This document shows positions 8,124-15,400 of a stretch of DNA of 37,955 nt, in pieces. Source of the DNA: a virus; IMG/VR virus record IMGVR_UViG_3300042868_006011, positions 1 through 37,955 of that record, one strand, 5' to 3'. The notes under the pieces are model-generated. The model was not told the DNA's origin, ran no database searches, and saw nothing but the letters and a program-made list of their open reading frames with translations. Numbering within the stretch: the first letter of the stretch is position 1; each line of letters starts with the position of its first letter. A program made the translations under genes and the position numbers.

Positions 8124-9212
8124 TTAGTAAGCCACTTGGATCAAGTGATCTAAACCGATTTGAGCATCGATGTCAAATTGGAAGTCGATCATTGATTTTT
8201 TGCTTACTTTATCGTAAAACGCCTCAAACTCAGTGAAAGTAGACTCCTCCTCTGTACCGATTTGCAAGTTTGTTTTTGTTGTCAAAATTGCACGGTGAGG
8301 TAAGTAATACTTAGTCCCGTTGTTTTGATAAGCTTTGATCATTCTATCCAAGAAAGACATTCCGATCACTTCGATTCCGTCAGAGCTCAAAGATTGAATT
8401 CCGTTAGTAATCAACTCAATAGTGAACGGCTGAGAGATTTTTTTCAACTCGCGTTTGTATTGGTCGAAAACAGACATAGTCACAATGAAAACTTTGTCAG
8501 CTGCGTCGCGTAAGCGGTAGTCTGCGTCTGTTTCCATGTCAGCGAGTGTCGTTGTTACAACTTGGTTAGTTGTATCAGTCGAGTTGAATTTTTGCAAAGC
8601 GTAAGACGCTGCTGCGTTTTTCGTTGCAAGCCCTGCCGTTTTCTTTGTTGCGTCTGCTGCAACTAATGCAAAGATTTGTACAAAGAATCCGTCGATACGA
8701 TCAAACGCCGCTAACGGAGTTCCGTTCGTAATGTTTCCAGAGTTAGCGAAAGTATCTGCCGCAGTGTCACCGAAGTAAGCCAAGCGCAAAATAGTCTCCG
8801 CCATTGCATCCTCTAAGATGTCAGTTAAGAACAAAAAGTATTCTGTCCCCGTAAGATCAGCTTTTGCAATTCCGTTCTTCGTTCCCCAGATAAAGAAAGT
8901 TTCTTCTAAACCTCCGTCACCTTTCCAACAACGCTCGATGCGGTCAGAGATAGTCGCAGGATTCCAGAACTTTTGCGAAGCTGCAAAGCCTGCATCGTTT
9001 GGAGTTGGTTCACATGATCCGTCGCCCAATCCTAATAAGCCCGTGAAAGCTCCTAAGATAACGACTTGTTTTTTCGCTTTAATACCTGGTACTAAGCGGT
9101 GGAAAGCAGTTAAAGACGGTTTCGAGAAAAAACCTTCGAATACTGTTTCCGCTAAAGCTCTCACTTCTTCACCGTGAAAGTCGATAGTTGCAGGGTCAAA
9201 TGTATTTACCAT
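8124..9212 (-). CDS. major capsid protein
   Basis: This 362-residue protein directly follows the protease-scaffold gene, the usual place of the major capsid protein. The N-terminal 110 residues contain FHRLVPGIKAKKQVVILG and a Gly/Cys-rich loop. The C-terminal part carries DRMIKAYQNNGTKYYLPHRAILTTKTNLQIGTEEES, a pattern seen in capsid proteins of Bacteroidota siphoviruses, probably with the HK97 fold. A long helix with DAADKVFIVTMSVFDQY would be the spine-like helix. The role is inferred from size, context and pattern. The fold itself is not visible from sequence alone. Confidence 0.8.
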   Translation of the reverse strand: MVNTFDPATIDFHGEEVRALAETVFEGFFSKPSLTAFHRLVPGIKAKKQVVILGAFTGLLGLGDGSCEPTPNDAGFAASQKFWNPATISDRIERCWKGDGGLEETFFIWGTKNGIAKADLTGTEYFLFLTDILEDAMAETILRLAYFGDTAADTFANSGNITNGTPLAAFDRIDGFFVQIFALVAADATKKTAGLATKNAAASYALQKFNSTDTTNQVVTTTLADMETDADYRLRDAADKVFIVTMSVFDQYKRELKKISQPFTIELITNGIQSLSSDGIEVIGMSFLDRMIKAYQNNGTKYYLPHRAILTTKTNLQIGTEEESTFTEFEAFYDKVSKKSMIDFQFDIDAQIGLDHLIQVAY

Positions 9213-9239
9213 TTTCTATTTTAATTTTCAATTAATTAC

Positions 9240-9833
9240 TTAGGCTTTTTTAGCGTTTAATTCCGCTCTACGCGCAGCCATCGCCTCCTTGCTGATTCGC
9301 GTTTCTACTTTTGGAGCACCTTGTCCCCCTTGTGCACGGAAAGTCGCACTTGCCGACACGTTCGGTCTGAACGAGCTGCGTTGAGCTTTCGCTTCTAACT
9401 TCTCGATAACCTGCGTAGCTAAAGCCTGCGCCTCTTCGTGTTCAGCGATTACCAACTTCAAAGCTGCGATTTCTGAATCTTTAGCCTCAATGATAGCGAT
9501 CATTTCAGCTTCTTCGATATCAGAACCCTCAGCGATTGTGTAGTCAGAAATAAATCCGCCTACAACCGTAATTGTTGAACCATCCGCAATTGTGTAAACT
9601 CCGTCAGGTGCGGGAGTCCCGTCCTCTAAAGTTACAGCGTCCCCGACCATAATGTCAGAGAAAGGAGTTACGATAACGCCGTTATCAGTCTCCATGGTTA
9701 AAGCTACTGCTTCGCGTGCGTCTGCTGCTGAGTCGTCTCCCCCGTTCCCGTTATCTACAGGATCAGCTTTGACGATTTTCATTGCGACAGCAAGCTCACG
9801 TACTTTCTTTTGAAAAGCATTAATGTTGCTCAT
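9240..9833 (-). CDS. possible separately translated scaffolding protein (internal start)
   Basis: This is an in-frame internal ATG at codon 198 of the protease-scaffold gene, giving a 197-residue product that is exactly the scaffold part. The bases before it (CAAAAACAAATAAC) are A-rich like the true gene leaders in this genome and unlike ordinary coding sequence here. Nested scaffolds are known in lambda (Nu3 within C). The internal start is an inference from sequence; the larger product certainly exists as a frame. Confidence 0.4.
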   Translation of the reverse strand: MSNINAFQKKVRELAVAMKIVKADPVDNGNGGDDSAADAREAVALTMETDNGVIVTPFSDIMVGDAVTLEDGTPAPDGVYTIADGSTITVVGGFISDYTIAEGSDIEEAEMIAIIEAKDSEIAALKLVIAEHEEAQALATQVIEKLEAKAQRSSFRPNVSASATFRAQGGQGAPKVETRISKEAMAARRAELNAKKA

Positions 9834-10424
9834 GTTATTTGTTTTTGAATTTTGCGAGTCAAGAAAAGCAATAGCGTGGAACTCTTTAACTTCTTTAGGC
9901 ACTACAGCCGAAGCGAAGCCCAAATTAACGCAGTCCTCAGGTGTCAAGTAGCTTTCTGCTTTCATCAAAGGTTTGATGATGCTTTTGCTTTGTCCTGTAG
10001 TTTTTGCGTAGTGGTCTGCGAGTTTGTTCTCGATAGGTGCGAGAACTTCCGCAGCGTATTGCAATTCGTCAGCGTTTCCGCTGATGTTGGTAAATAAAGG
10101 GGCGTGTATCATATACTCGCAACCCTCTTCAATAAATCTATTCTCAACAGGTACGCTCGTATGAATTACCGTTGCGATAGATGCACACTGAACAGAGGCA
10201 AGAGTTGAAGCGTTTGGAGTGTTCGCAAGTAGTTCGCCTATTTGCTCGCCGACTTCGACTGATCCTCCAGGTGAATTAATCACGACCATAACTGCTTCGC
10301 CCGTTGGAACGATAGCAAGCTTAGAAGCAACCTCGACAACTGTCACACCTTTTCCCGTAACTTCGCCCTGAGCGTTGTAAATTTCGCCCCCGATTTGTCC
10401 TGTAATGAAAATTTTATTTGCCAT
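9240..10424 (-). CDS. ClpP-like prohead protease fused to scaffold domain
   Basis: This protein has 394 residues from the ATG at 10424. A longer reading from 10487 would run through the promoter. Residues 1-175 form a ClpP/S14-type serine protease. They include the NSPGG oxyanion loop (50-54), nucleophile Ser82 in CASIAT, His107 in YMIHAPL, and an acidic residue (Glu157) in the KAESYLTPEDC motif typical of phage ClpP-like prohead proteases. Residues about 200-394 form a helical, Ala/Glu-rich scaffold with a coiled coil near 315-360, preceded by a DGTPAPDGVYTIADGS insert. The protease matures the prohead and the scaffold guides capsid assembly. An internal ATG at 9833 could release the scaffold alone. 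Confidence 0.85.
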   Translation of the reverse strand: MANKIFITGQIGGEIYNAQGEVTGKGVTVVEVASKLAIVPTGEAVMVVINSPGGSVEVGEQIGELLANTPNASTLASVQCASIATVIHTSVPVENRFIEEGCEYMIHAPLFTNISGNADELQYAAEVLAPIENKLADHYAKTTGQSKSIIKPLMKAESYLTPEDCVNLGFASAVVPKEVKEFHAIAFLDSQNSKTNNMSNINAFQKKVRELAVAMKIVKADPVDNGNGGDDSAADAREAVALTMETDNGVIVTPFSDIMVGDAVTLEDGTPAPDGVYTIADGSTITVVGGFISDYTIAEGSDIEEAEMIAIIEAKDSEIAALKLVIAEHEEAQALATQVIEKLEAKAQRSSFRPNVSASATFRAQGGQGAPKVETRISKEAMAARRAELNAKKA

Positions 10425-10428
10425 GAAA

Positions 10429-10436
10429 CAAAGATA
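10429..10436 (-). promoter_or_regulatory. promoter of the capsid operon, leaderless
   Basis: TATCTTTG on the minus strand, followed by TTTC and the ATG at 10424. This leaves only four bases between the -7 element and the start codon, so the mRNA should begin at or beside the ATG. It faces the plus-strand promoter at 10481-10511. Confidence 0.6.
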
Positions 10437-10480
10437 TACCGCGCTTTTGTAAAAAAGTTGGAAATAATTTTTGCCAAAAG

Positions 10481-10511
10481 TTTGCATATTTAAAAAACTA
10501 CCGTATCTTTG
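10481..10511 (+). promoter_or_regulatory. canonical Bacteroidota promoter of the tRNA unit
   Basis: TTTG (10481-10484), a 19-base spacer, and TATCTTTG (10504-10511) match the Bacteroidota primary sigma factor consensus. Bases 10486-10513 are identical to 31616-31643 ahead of another structured leader. Confidence 0.8.
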
Positions 10512-10566
10512 TACACATCTGACTAAGATAGTGATTTAAGATTAAGTGGTTTTAGGTAAGCTTTTT

Positions 10567-10587
10567 GCAGTTTTGGTTTAAAACTGC
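10567..10587 (+). other. hairpin in tRNA-unit leader
   Basis: GCAGTTTT (10567-10574) pairs with AAAACTGC (10580-10587) around a five-base loop, just ahead of tRNA-Glu. It is a possible processing signal or weak attenuator. Confidence 0.5.
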
Positions 10588-10591
10588 ATTT

Positions 10592-10663
10592 GTTCCATTC
10601 GTCTAACGGTTAGGACGGCAGACTTTCAGCCTGCAAATAAGAGTTCGATTCTCTTATGGAACG
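10592..10663 (+). tRNA. tRNA-Glu (UUC)
   Basis: The acceptor GTTCCAT pairs with ATGGAAC (10656-10662). The T-arm is AAGAG-TTCGATT-CTCTT. The anticodon loop CTTTCAG carries TTC. The last base pair of the anticodon stem is an A-C mismatch. No CCA is encoded. It is the first of three tRNAs behind one promoter. Confidence 0.85.
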
Positions 10664-10680
10664 CGAATGTTAATTTTTAG

Positions 10681-10768
10681 CCGAACTTTAATTAGCATTT
10701 TGGGCGTTAGTGGTAGCCCCTTCGGAAAGACGTATCGTCACCACTGCGGGGGAGTTTTGCGACTTCCC
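10681..10768 (+). ncRNA. unidentified structured RNA segment between tRNAs
   Basis: This intertRNA segment has no reading frame of note but dense complementarity. AGTGGT (10709-10714) pairs with ACCACT (10740-10745). GACG/CGTC encloses TAT (10729-10739). GGGGAGT (10749-10755) pairs with ACTTCCC (10762-10768). CCGAA/TTCGG (10681-10685, 10721-10725) and GGGC/GCCC (10702-10719) offer alternatives. GCGTTAGTGGTAGC looks like a tRNA D-arm, but no T-arm is present. It may be a decayed tRNA or a phage small RNA. Confidence 0.35.
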
Positions 10769-10775
10769 TTTAACT

Positions 10776-10848
10776 CTAGGAGTATAACGATTGGTTGTTT
10801 ACCTGCATTGGAAGCAGGAGGTTGCAGGTTCGAGTCCTGCCTCTTAGA
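10776..10848 (+). tRNA. tRNA-Pro (UGG)
   Basis: The acceptor CTAGGAG pairs with CTCTTAG (one G-U). The anticodon stem CCTGC/GCAGG holds loop ATTGGAA with anticodon TGG. The T-arm is GCAGG-TTCGAGT-CCTGC. The D-stem is weak (three pairs), and A at position 32 is unusual. The gene ends two bases before the next tRNA, so the two are processed from one transcript. Confidence 0.75.
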
Positions 10849-10850
10849 CT

Positions 10851-10921
10851 GTGTAGTTAGCTTAATTGGTAAAGCGCCGAACTGTGAATTCGGAGTATAG
10901 AGTTCGAGTCTCTGCTACACC
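10851..10921 (+). tRNA. tRNA-His (GUG)
   Basis: The acceptor GTGTAGT pairs with GCTACAC, and the D-arm is GCTT-AATTGGTA-AAGC. The anticodon arm CCGAA-CTGTGAA-TTCGG has anticodon GTG, and the T-loop is TTCGAGT. The extra G-1 of normal histidine tRNAs is not clear: the base before the acceptor is T. Confidence 0.85.
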
Positions 10922-10958
10922 CTAGACTTTTTAAAAGTGCCAACAATTAAAAGGGCGT

Positions 10959-11005
10959 GTGAAAACTATTTCAAATAAAATGTTTTAGCCTTGGAAGGTT
11001 TTCAC
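10959..11005 (+). other. long-range inverted repeat downstream of the tRNAs
   Basis: GTGAAAAC (10959-10966) and GTTTTCAC (10998-11005) can pair around a 31-base loop. It lies between tRNA-His and the terminator, so the transcript carries about 90 untranslated bases after the last tRNA. The function is unknown. Confidence 0.5.
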
Positions 11006-11012
11006 GGGAGAA

Positions 11013-11039
11013 AGAGAGGAGAGCGACCTCTCTTTTTTT
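11013..11039 (+). terminator. terminator of the tRNA unit
   Basis: AGAGAGG (11013-11019) and CCTCTCT (11027-11033) form a 7-base-pair stem followed by a run of seven T. It ends exactly at the stop of the convergent patatin gene. Confidence 0.9.
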
Positions 11040-11883
11040 ATGTCATTCGGTCAAAAGCTAACCGCCCATCGAGTACCATGCCTTTAACGTTATCTTTTGA
11101 GAAATCGTCTATCCTACCGTTTGAGTAGATTGTCGGCATTTCAATTCGTTTGTATTTGAAGTCTTCGAACTTTTGCAAGTCCAAAAGTTTTAAGTGTGCA
11201 GTTTCTTGCTGTTCTCGAAGCATGAAGTCGATAAGGTGTGAAACGTCCGACAAACACCAACGTTTAAAAATATCTTCTAAATCTTTATCAACGTACCCCG
11301 TTGAGAAGCTTGTCAAATCTATTTCTTTTGGTAGCACTCCGAGCCGAATCGCTTCATCGTAAGCAACTAAAGAAGGGTTGTTTATGACAAGCCCGCCGTC
11401 GATGTAGTATTCGCCTCCGAACTCGTAAGCATTAAAGAAACGAGGCGCAGAACTTGAAGCGATAACCGCGTCCGCAATTTTAACGCCGTCGTATTTTGTT
11501 CGGCTCGCGTTGGTAAAGATGCAGCGCTTTTCCTGCGTAATATTGTACGCGGGAATTATCAAGAATTGATCTTTCGGTAAATCGCCGAAACACGCGTCTT
11601 TTAAAGTGCTGTGAACTAAATCAATTAAAGGGCGGTTATCATATACCGCGTTTCGAATTCCAAAGCGAAAAGGCTTTTTGTCAAAGATAACGCCTCCGAG
11701 TTCCAGATACTTGTTTAAAATTTCTTTAGTGGAAAAGTTCAAAGCTTGCATCGCTTCAATTATTGATCCTGTAGAAGTCCCCGCACGCATTTGCGCCTGT
11801 GAAAAGCTTTGAGGTGCATAGTCTAAGAAGCTCGCAACCTTTGCGCCTTTACCTCCTCCGCCGTCTGTAGTTTTTATTTTCAT
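11038..11883 (-). CDS. patatin-like phospholipase
   Basis: This 281-residue protein has the catalytic elements of patatin-like lipid acyl hydrolases. These are a glycine-rich oxyanion loop DGGGGKG (7-13), the nucleophile elbow GTSTGS (Ser37), and the dyad aspartate in IDGGLVINNP (Asp162). Length and start fit the catalytic domain alone, with no transmembrane or signal segment. Family members hydrolyse membrane phospholipids, and one branch (CapV) is a bacterial anti-phage effector. In this phage it lies between the tape-measure and capsid units on the virion strand. It may help lysis, change host membranes or exclude other phages. The substrate and timing cannot be read from sequence. Confidence 0.88.
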   Translation of the reverse strand: MKIKTTDGGGGKGAKVASFLDYAPQSFSQAQMRAGTSTGSIIEAMQALNFSTKEILNKYLELGGVIFDKKPFRFGIRNAVYDNRPLIDLVHSTLKDACFGDLPKDQFLIIPAYNITQEKRCIFTNASRTKYDGVKIADAVIASSSAPRFFNAYEFGGEYYIDGGLVINNPSLVAYDEAIRLGVLPKEIDLTSFSTGYVDKDLEDIFKRWCLSDVSHLIDFMLREQQETAHLKLLDLQKFEDFKYKRIEMPTIYSNGRIDDFSKDNVKGMVLDGRLAFDRMT

Positions 11884-11945
11884 GCTTTAAAGTTACTGAT
11901 TTAGAAATAAATATAAAAATTTAACATTTTTTAACATTTGAAAGT

Positions 11946-11992
11946 TTTGTAGTTTACAGAAGTATAGTATCTTTGTAAGGTAATCAGAAAAA
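11946..11992 (+). promoter_or_regulatory. promoter and conserved leader of the 58-residue gene
   Basis: TTTG (11946-11949), an 18-base spacer, and TATCTTTG (11968-11975). The leader TTTGTAAGGTAATCAGAAAA recurs exactly at 35242-35261 ahead of another gene, which suggests shared control. Confidence 0.75.
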
Positions 11993-12004
11993 AAAAGAAA
12001 TAAG

Positions 12005-12181
12005 ATGAAAACAATTATCACACGTAACGCAAATGAAACTTTCACACAAGTACAAACTCGTGAAGATGGCAGAACTTTAGAATTAACATTTTCAAAAGGA
12101 AGCCCTGAGTATAAAAATACTTGCATGAAATTCCACGCTAAAAATGTTGAAATAAAAGCAGGAAATTTTATCGAAGATTAA
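12005..12181 (+). CDS. small hypothetical protein, 58 residues
   Basis: This is a single small gene with its own promoter, embedded between two minus-strand genes. The product (MKTIITRNANETFTQVQTRE and on) is hydrophilic with alternating beta-like strands, and I do not recognise it. The A-rich leader (AGAAATAAG) and ATG match other starts in this genome. Its stop overlaps the end of the convergent gene 12178-12417. An independent promoter suggests a moron-like or early accessory gene. Confidence 0.7.
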   Translation: MKTIITRNANETFTQVQTREDGRTLELTFSKGSPEYKNTCMKFHAKNVEIKAGNFIED

Positions 12182-12417
12182 AACTGCTCCATTCTGTCGC
12201 GGATATACTGCACCGTTCTCACTGAAAGGCTGTACTCGTCCGCAACGTTCTGCATTGCTTGCATTTTGCTTCGGCACTTTTCAAACTCAGCGACGTAAGA
12301 ATGATAAGCATTGCGCCAAATCAACAAACTTCCTGAAACAAAGCCCGTACTCACAAGTCTTGAAAGCTCCCCGTTTACGTGAAGCTCGTCAAGTGTATCT
12401 ATAATTTTTTTAGCCAT
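12178..12417 (-). CDS. small protein with HTH-like C-terminus
   Basis: This 79-residue protein lies two bases downstream of the tape-measure gene. The C-terminal part (MQNVADEYSLSVRTVQYIRDRM) has the spacing of a helix-turn-helix. The central region (RNAYHSYVAEFEKCRSKMQAM) is helical. It may be a small DNA-binding regulator or a tail-associated helical protein. The helix-turn-helix reading is tentative. Confidence 0.6.
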   Translation of the reverse strand: MAKKIIDTLDELHVNGELSRLVSTGFVSGSLLIWRNAYHSYVAEFEKCRSKMQAMQNVADEYSLSVRTVQYIRDRMEQF

Positions 12418-12419
12418 AA

Positions 12420-15400
12420 TTAAAATAGGTTTCCATTGTCCTCTACTTCGATGCGTCTGCCTGTTTCACGAATAATGTCTTTGACGTCGACACTCATTTT
12501 CATTGATGAAAAGGCTTGAAGTAGTAACTCATTGTTTTGCGCCGACTGTTCAGCATTTGCAGAAATTCTCGCGCTCGTGCTTCCGCCCGATGCGAATCCA
12601 GGCACTCCGATTCTGCGGAAGAAATTTGCCCCGCCTGCTCTTCGTTGTTGATCCTCGTTAAGAATTACCTCATTAGTTTTAACCGTTGCGAGAAGGTTGT
12701 CCCCGTTCGCTCTGAAAATAGGCATCCCGTCTCTTGGTCCAATTCTTTTGCCTGAAAGTACCGCACCAACGTGACCCCCGTCCGCAAAGGCAGGAGCTTG
12801 TGCGCTTGCTATTTTTGCAAGTTGAACCGCACCAAGTCCCGCAGCGAGTGTCCCCATTGCAACCCCAACAGGGAAAAACGGCTGTGTTGCATATCCTGCG
12901 ATTACTGCTTTCGCAATTCCTGCACCTGCGGAAATTAAGTCCGCCGCTTTTTGTTTCTGGAATTGTTCTTTTTTAATCTTCGCCTCTTCTCTTGCTTTAT
13001 CGATTTCAAGTTTCTTAAGTTCCGCGTTGTACTTCTCCTGAGAAATTAGTCCCGTGTCAAGTTTATTTGCGAGCGATTCCTGTTCAATTAAATTTGATTC
13101 AGTTACGTCGCTTAGTCGCTTTGTGAGGTTTTGTTGCTCGATAGCGAAAAACTCTTGAATCAATTGCAAGCCTGTTTCAAGAGCTTGTTGTCTGATTGCT
13201 TTCTTTTGATCTTCCGTCACTTTCGTTGCTTCGACATCTTTGTCGAGTCCTTGCTTTTTAATTGCGAACAACTGCGCCTCGTAGTCGGCTTGTGCTTTTA
13301 GTTTTTCGCCTGCACTTTTCGCCTCGTCGTTTTGAATTGCGTCGTTTTGAGCTTGTAGAATTTCAAGTCGTTTCGCTGCGGTTGCCTGCGCGATTTCCTC
13401 CTCGGTTTTCCCTGCTTCTCTGAGCGCAGTTTCTTGTCGGACAAGTTCAGCCTCTAAAACTAAAATTCGTTCGTTGCTTCGCGCTTGTTCTTTTTGTAGC
13501 TGTGCGTCTTTTACTGCTTGTTTTGATTGTTCAATCGATGCAGTGAGTTCAATATCCTTATTTCCAAACTCAATGTTAAGCGCATCGATTGAAGCTTGAA
13601 GCTGCGCACGGATCAACTTTTCTTGCTCTGCTCGTTGAGTGGCGTTGCCCTCGATTGCTTTTATTTCCTCCTCGGCGTTGCTTCTCAGCTCCGCGATTGC
13701 GTCCGCTTGTTCGTTTGCATTTAATACGCGCTGTTCTGCGATTCTATCCTCCTCAATAGCAAGTAAGCGCTCAGCCAATTTAACTGCGTCCTTTTCTTCT
13801 ATTTCGGCAAATCGTTTGCGAGCGTTTACACGCGCGTCAAGTTCCTTTTGTGCAAGCTCGTTTGTGAGTTGTTCGCCTGAGATAATTAACTCCCTTATTC
13901 GGTCGATTGCGTTTTTCTCCGCTTCGGCTCTTGCCTCCGCTGAGGCTTTCGCGTTGTCGGCTCTTTCCTTTGCAGCTGCTTTCTGTTCTTCGGCAAGTGC
14001 TTTCTCTGCTTCGGATTGAATTCCCGCTGCGTTCTCAGTCGTTTCGGCAAGCTCCATAAGTTTCTGTGCTTCTTTGGAAATTGCGTCCGCACGCTCAGCC
14101 GCTCTAGCCTTTTCAGCTTTCGCACCTTTTGCTTGTTCTTTAGCAAGTTCTTGTAAACTCTGCTTATAGAGAGCGCCAGTACTAAAATAGTTTTGAGCCG
14201 CTATCTTCGCTTTAAACCAAAAACTTGTTTGATCTTCAAATTGAGCTGTCGCGCCTTTTGCTTGTTCCTCCGCAGCTTTGGCAAACAAAGCGTTTGCCTG
14301 CGCACGAAGTCCCGCCGCTTGAATGTATGCCGCGGTCTTTTCAGTAAATATCTTTTCTGCTTCGTTCAGATCAGTTGCCGACCCCATCGCGTCGCCTAAC
14401 GTGTCGTTATAAGTTTTAAGCGCCTGCTCCTTACTTATCACGCCTTTACGTGCGGACTTGAAAGCGCTTTCAACTTCCATGACTTTTTTCGAAGCATCCG
14501 CCGAACCTTTTCGGAAGTCCTCCATTGTTGCGTTGAGTGCTTCTTGTGCGTGGTCTGTCTCGAAAATAGCCTCCGATATATCGTCCCAGAAAGCAAACAA
14601 CAAAGCACCCGCTCCAAGTAACCAACCTATAGGAGAAGTAAGAATCGCTTTACCTAGAGAAAGGAGTGCCGAACCTGCGTTCTTAAGTCCTCCTATCATT
14701 TCCTTCATGGAAATTTGTGAAGCGATTGCTTGGAAGCCTCTTGCCTTTTCAGCTACGCCCTCGAAGTCTAAGTTTTGTAAATCACCAACTAATAAGCCTG
14801 TTTGATTGCTCAACTTTTCAAAAACAGACCCCGAAGCCTGTGCGCTAACTGCTTCGTTGACATCTTTCATTTTATCTTGAAGTTCAGCCGCTTGTTCTGT
14901 TAATCTTTGAAAAGATTCTGTACCGGGTAGCTCCTTTGCGAGTTCCGCTTTTAATTCTTTGAGCTGTGTTTTAAGTGACTTGGTTGCCTCCTCTTGTTGA
15001 CCATAAACGAAACCAATTTTCGCCGCCTCCTTTTCAGTTTGTTCGAGCGCAGTTGTTTGGTCGATCAATTCTCTTTCGACCTCAGTCAAAGTCTTTTTGT
15101 TTTGTACAAGTGCGTCAGTGTAAAACTCAACGTCGTCAGCTACTTTCTTATAAGCTTTATCGGTTGGGTCGATCCCTTTAGCTTTCATGTCCGCTAAAGC
15201 TTTTGTATTGTCATCGAGTTTCTTTTTATTCTGAGTCATTGCGTAGCCGATGAGCGTTGCTTCTTTTTGAAGTCCGCCCATTGAAACTCTCGCCTGCTCG
15301 ATTGCTCGTTGGTATAAGCCGACACTCGGATGACCGTCAGAAATCGCAAGTCCTTGCTCGATAAAAGCCTCGTTTACTTCTTTGAGTTGGGCTTCGAGTT

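Noticed and set aside
10425-10487. N-terminal extension of the protease-scaffold protein
   Set aside because: It would be translated through the promoter, and the ClpP-like fold starts at the ATG at 10424.
10681-10768. A fourth tRNA between Glu and Pro
   Set aside because: A D-arm-like GCGTTAGTGGTAGC is present, but no T-arm (TTCGA) and no matching acceptor stem could be found.
11893-12277. Minus-strand frames opposite the 58-residue gene
   Set aside because: They lack leader context and overlap the plus-strand gene with its own promoter and the start of the neighbouring minus-strand gene.
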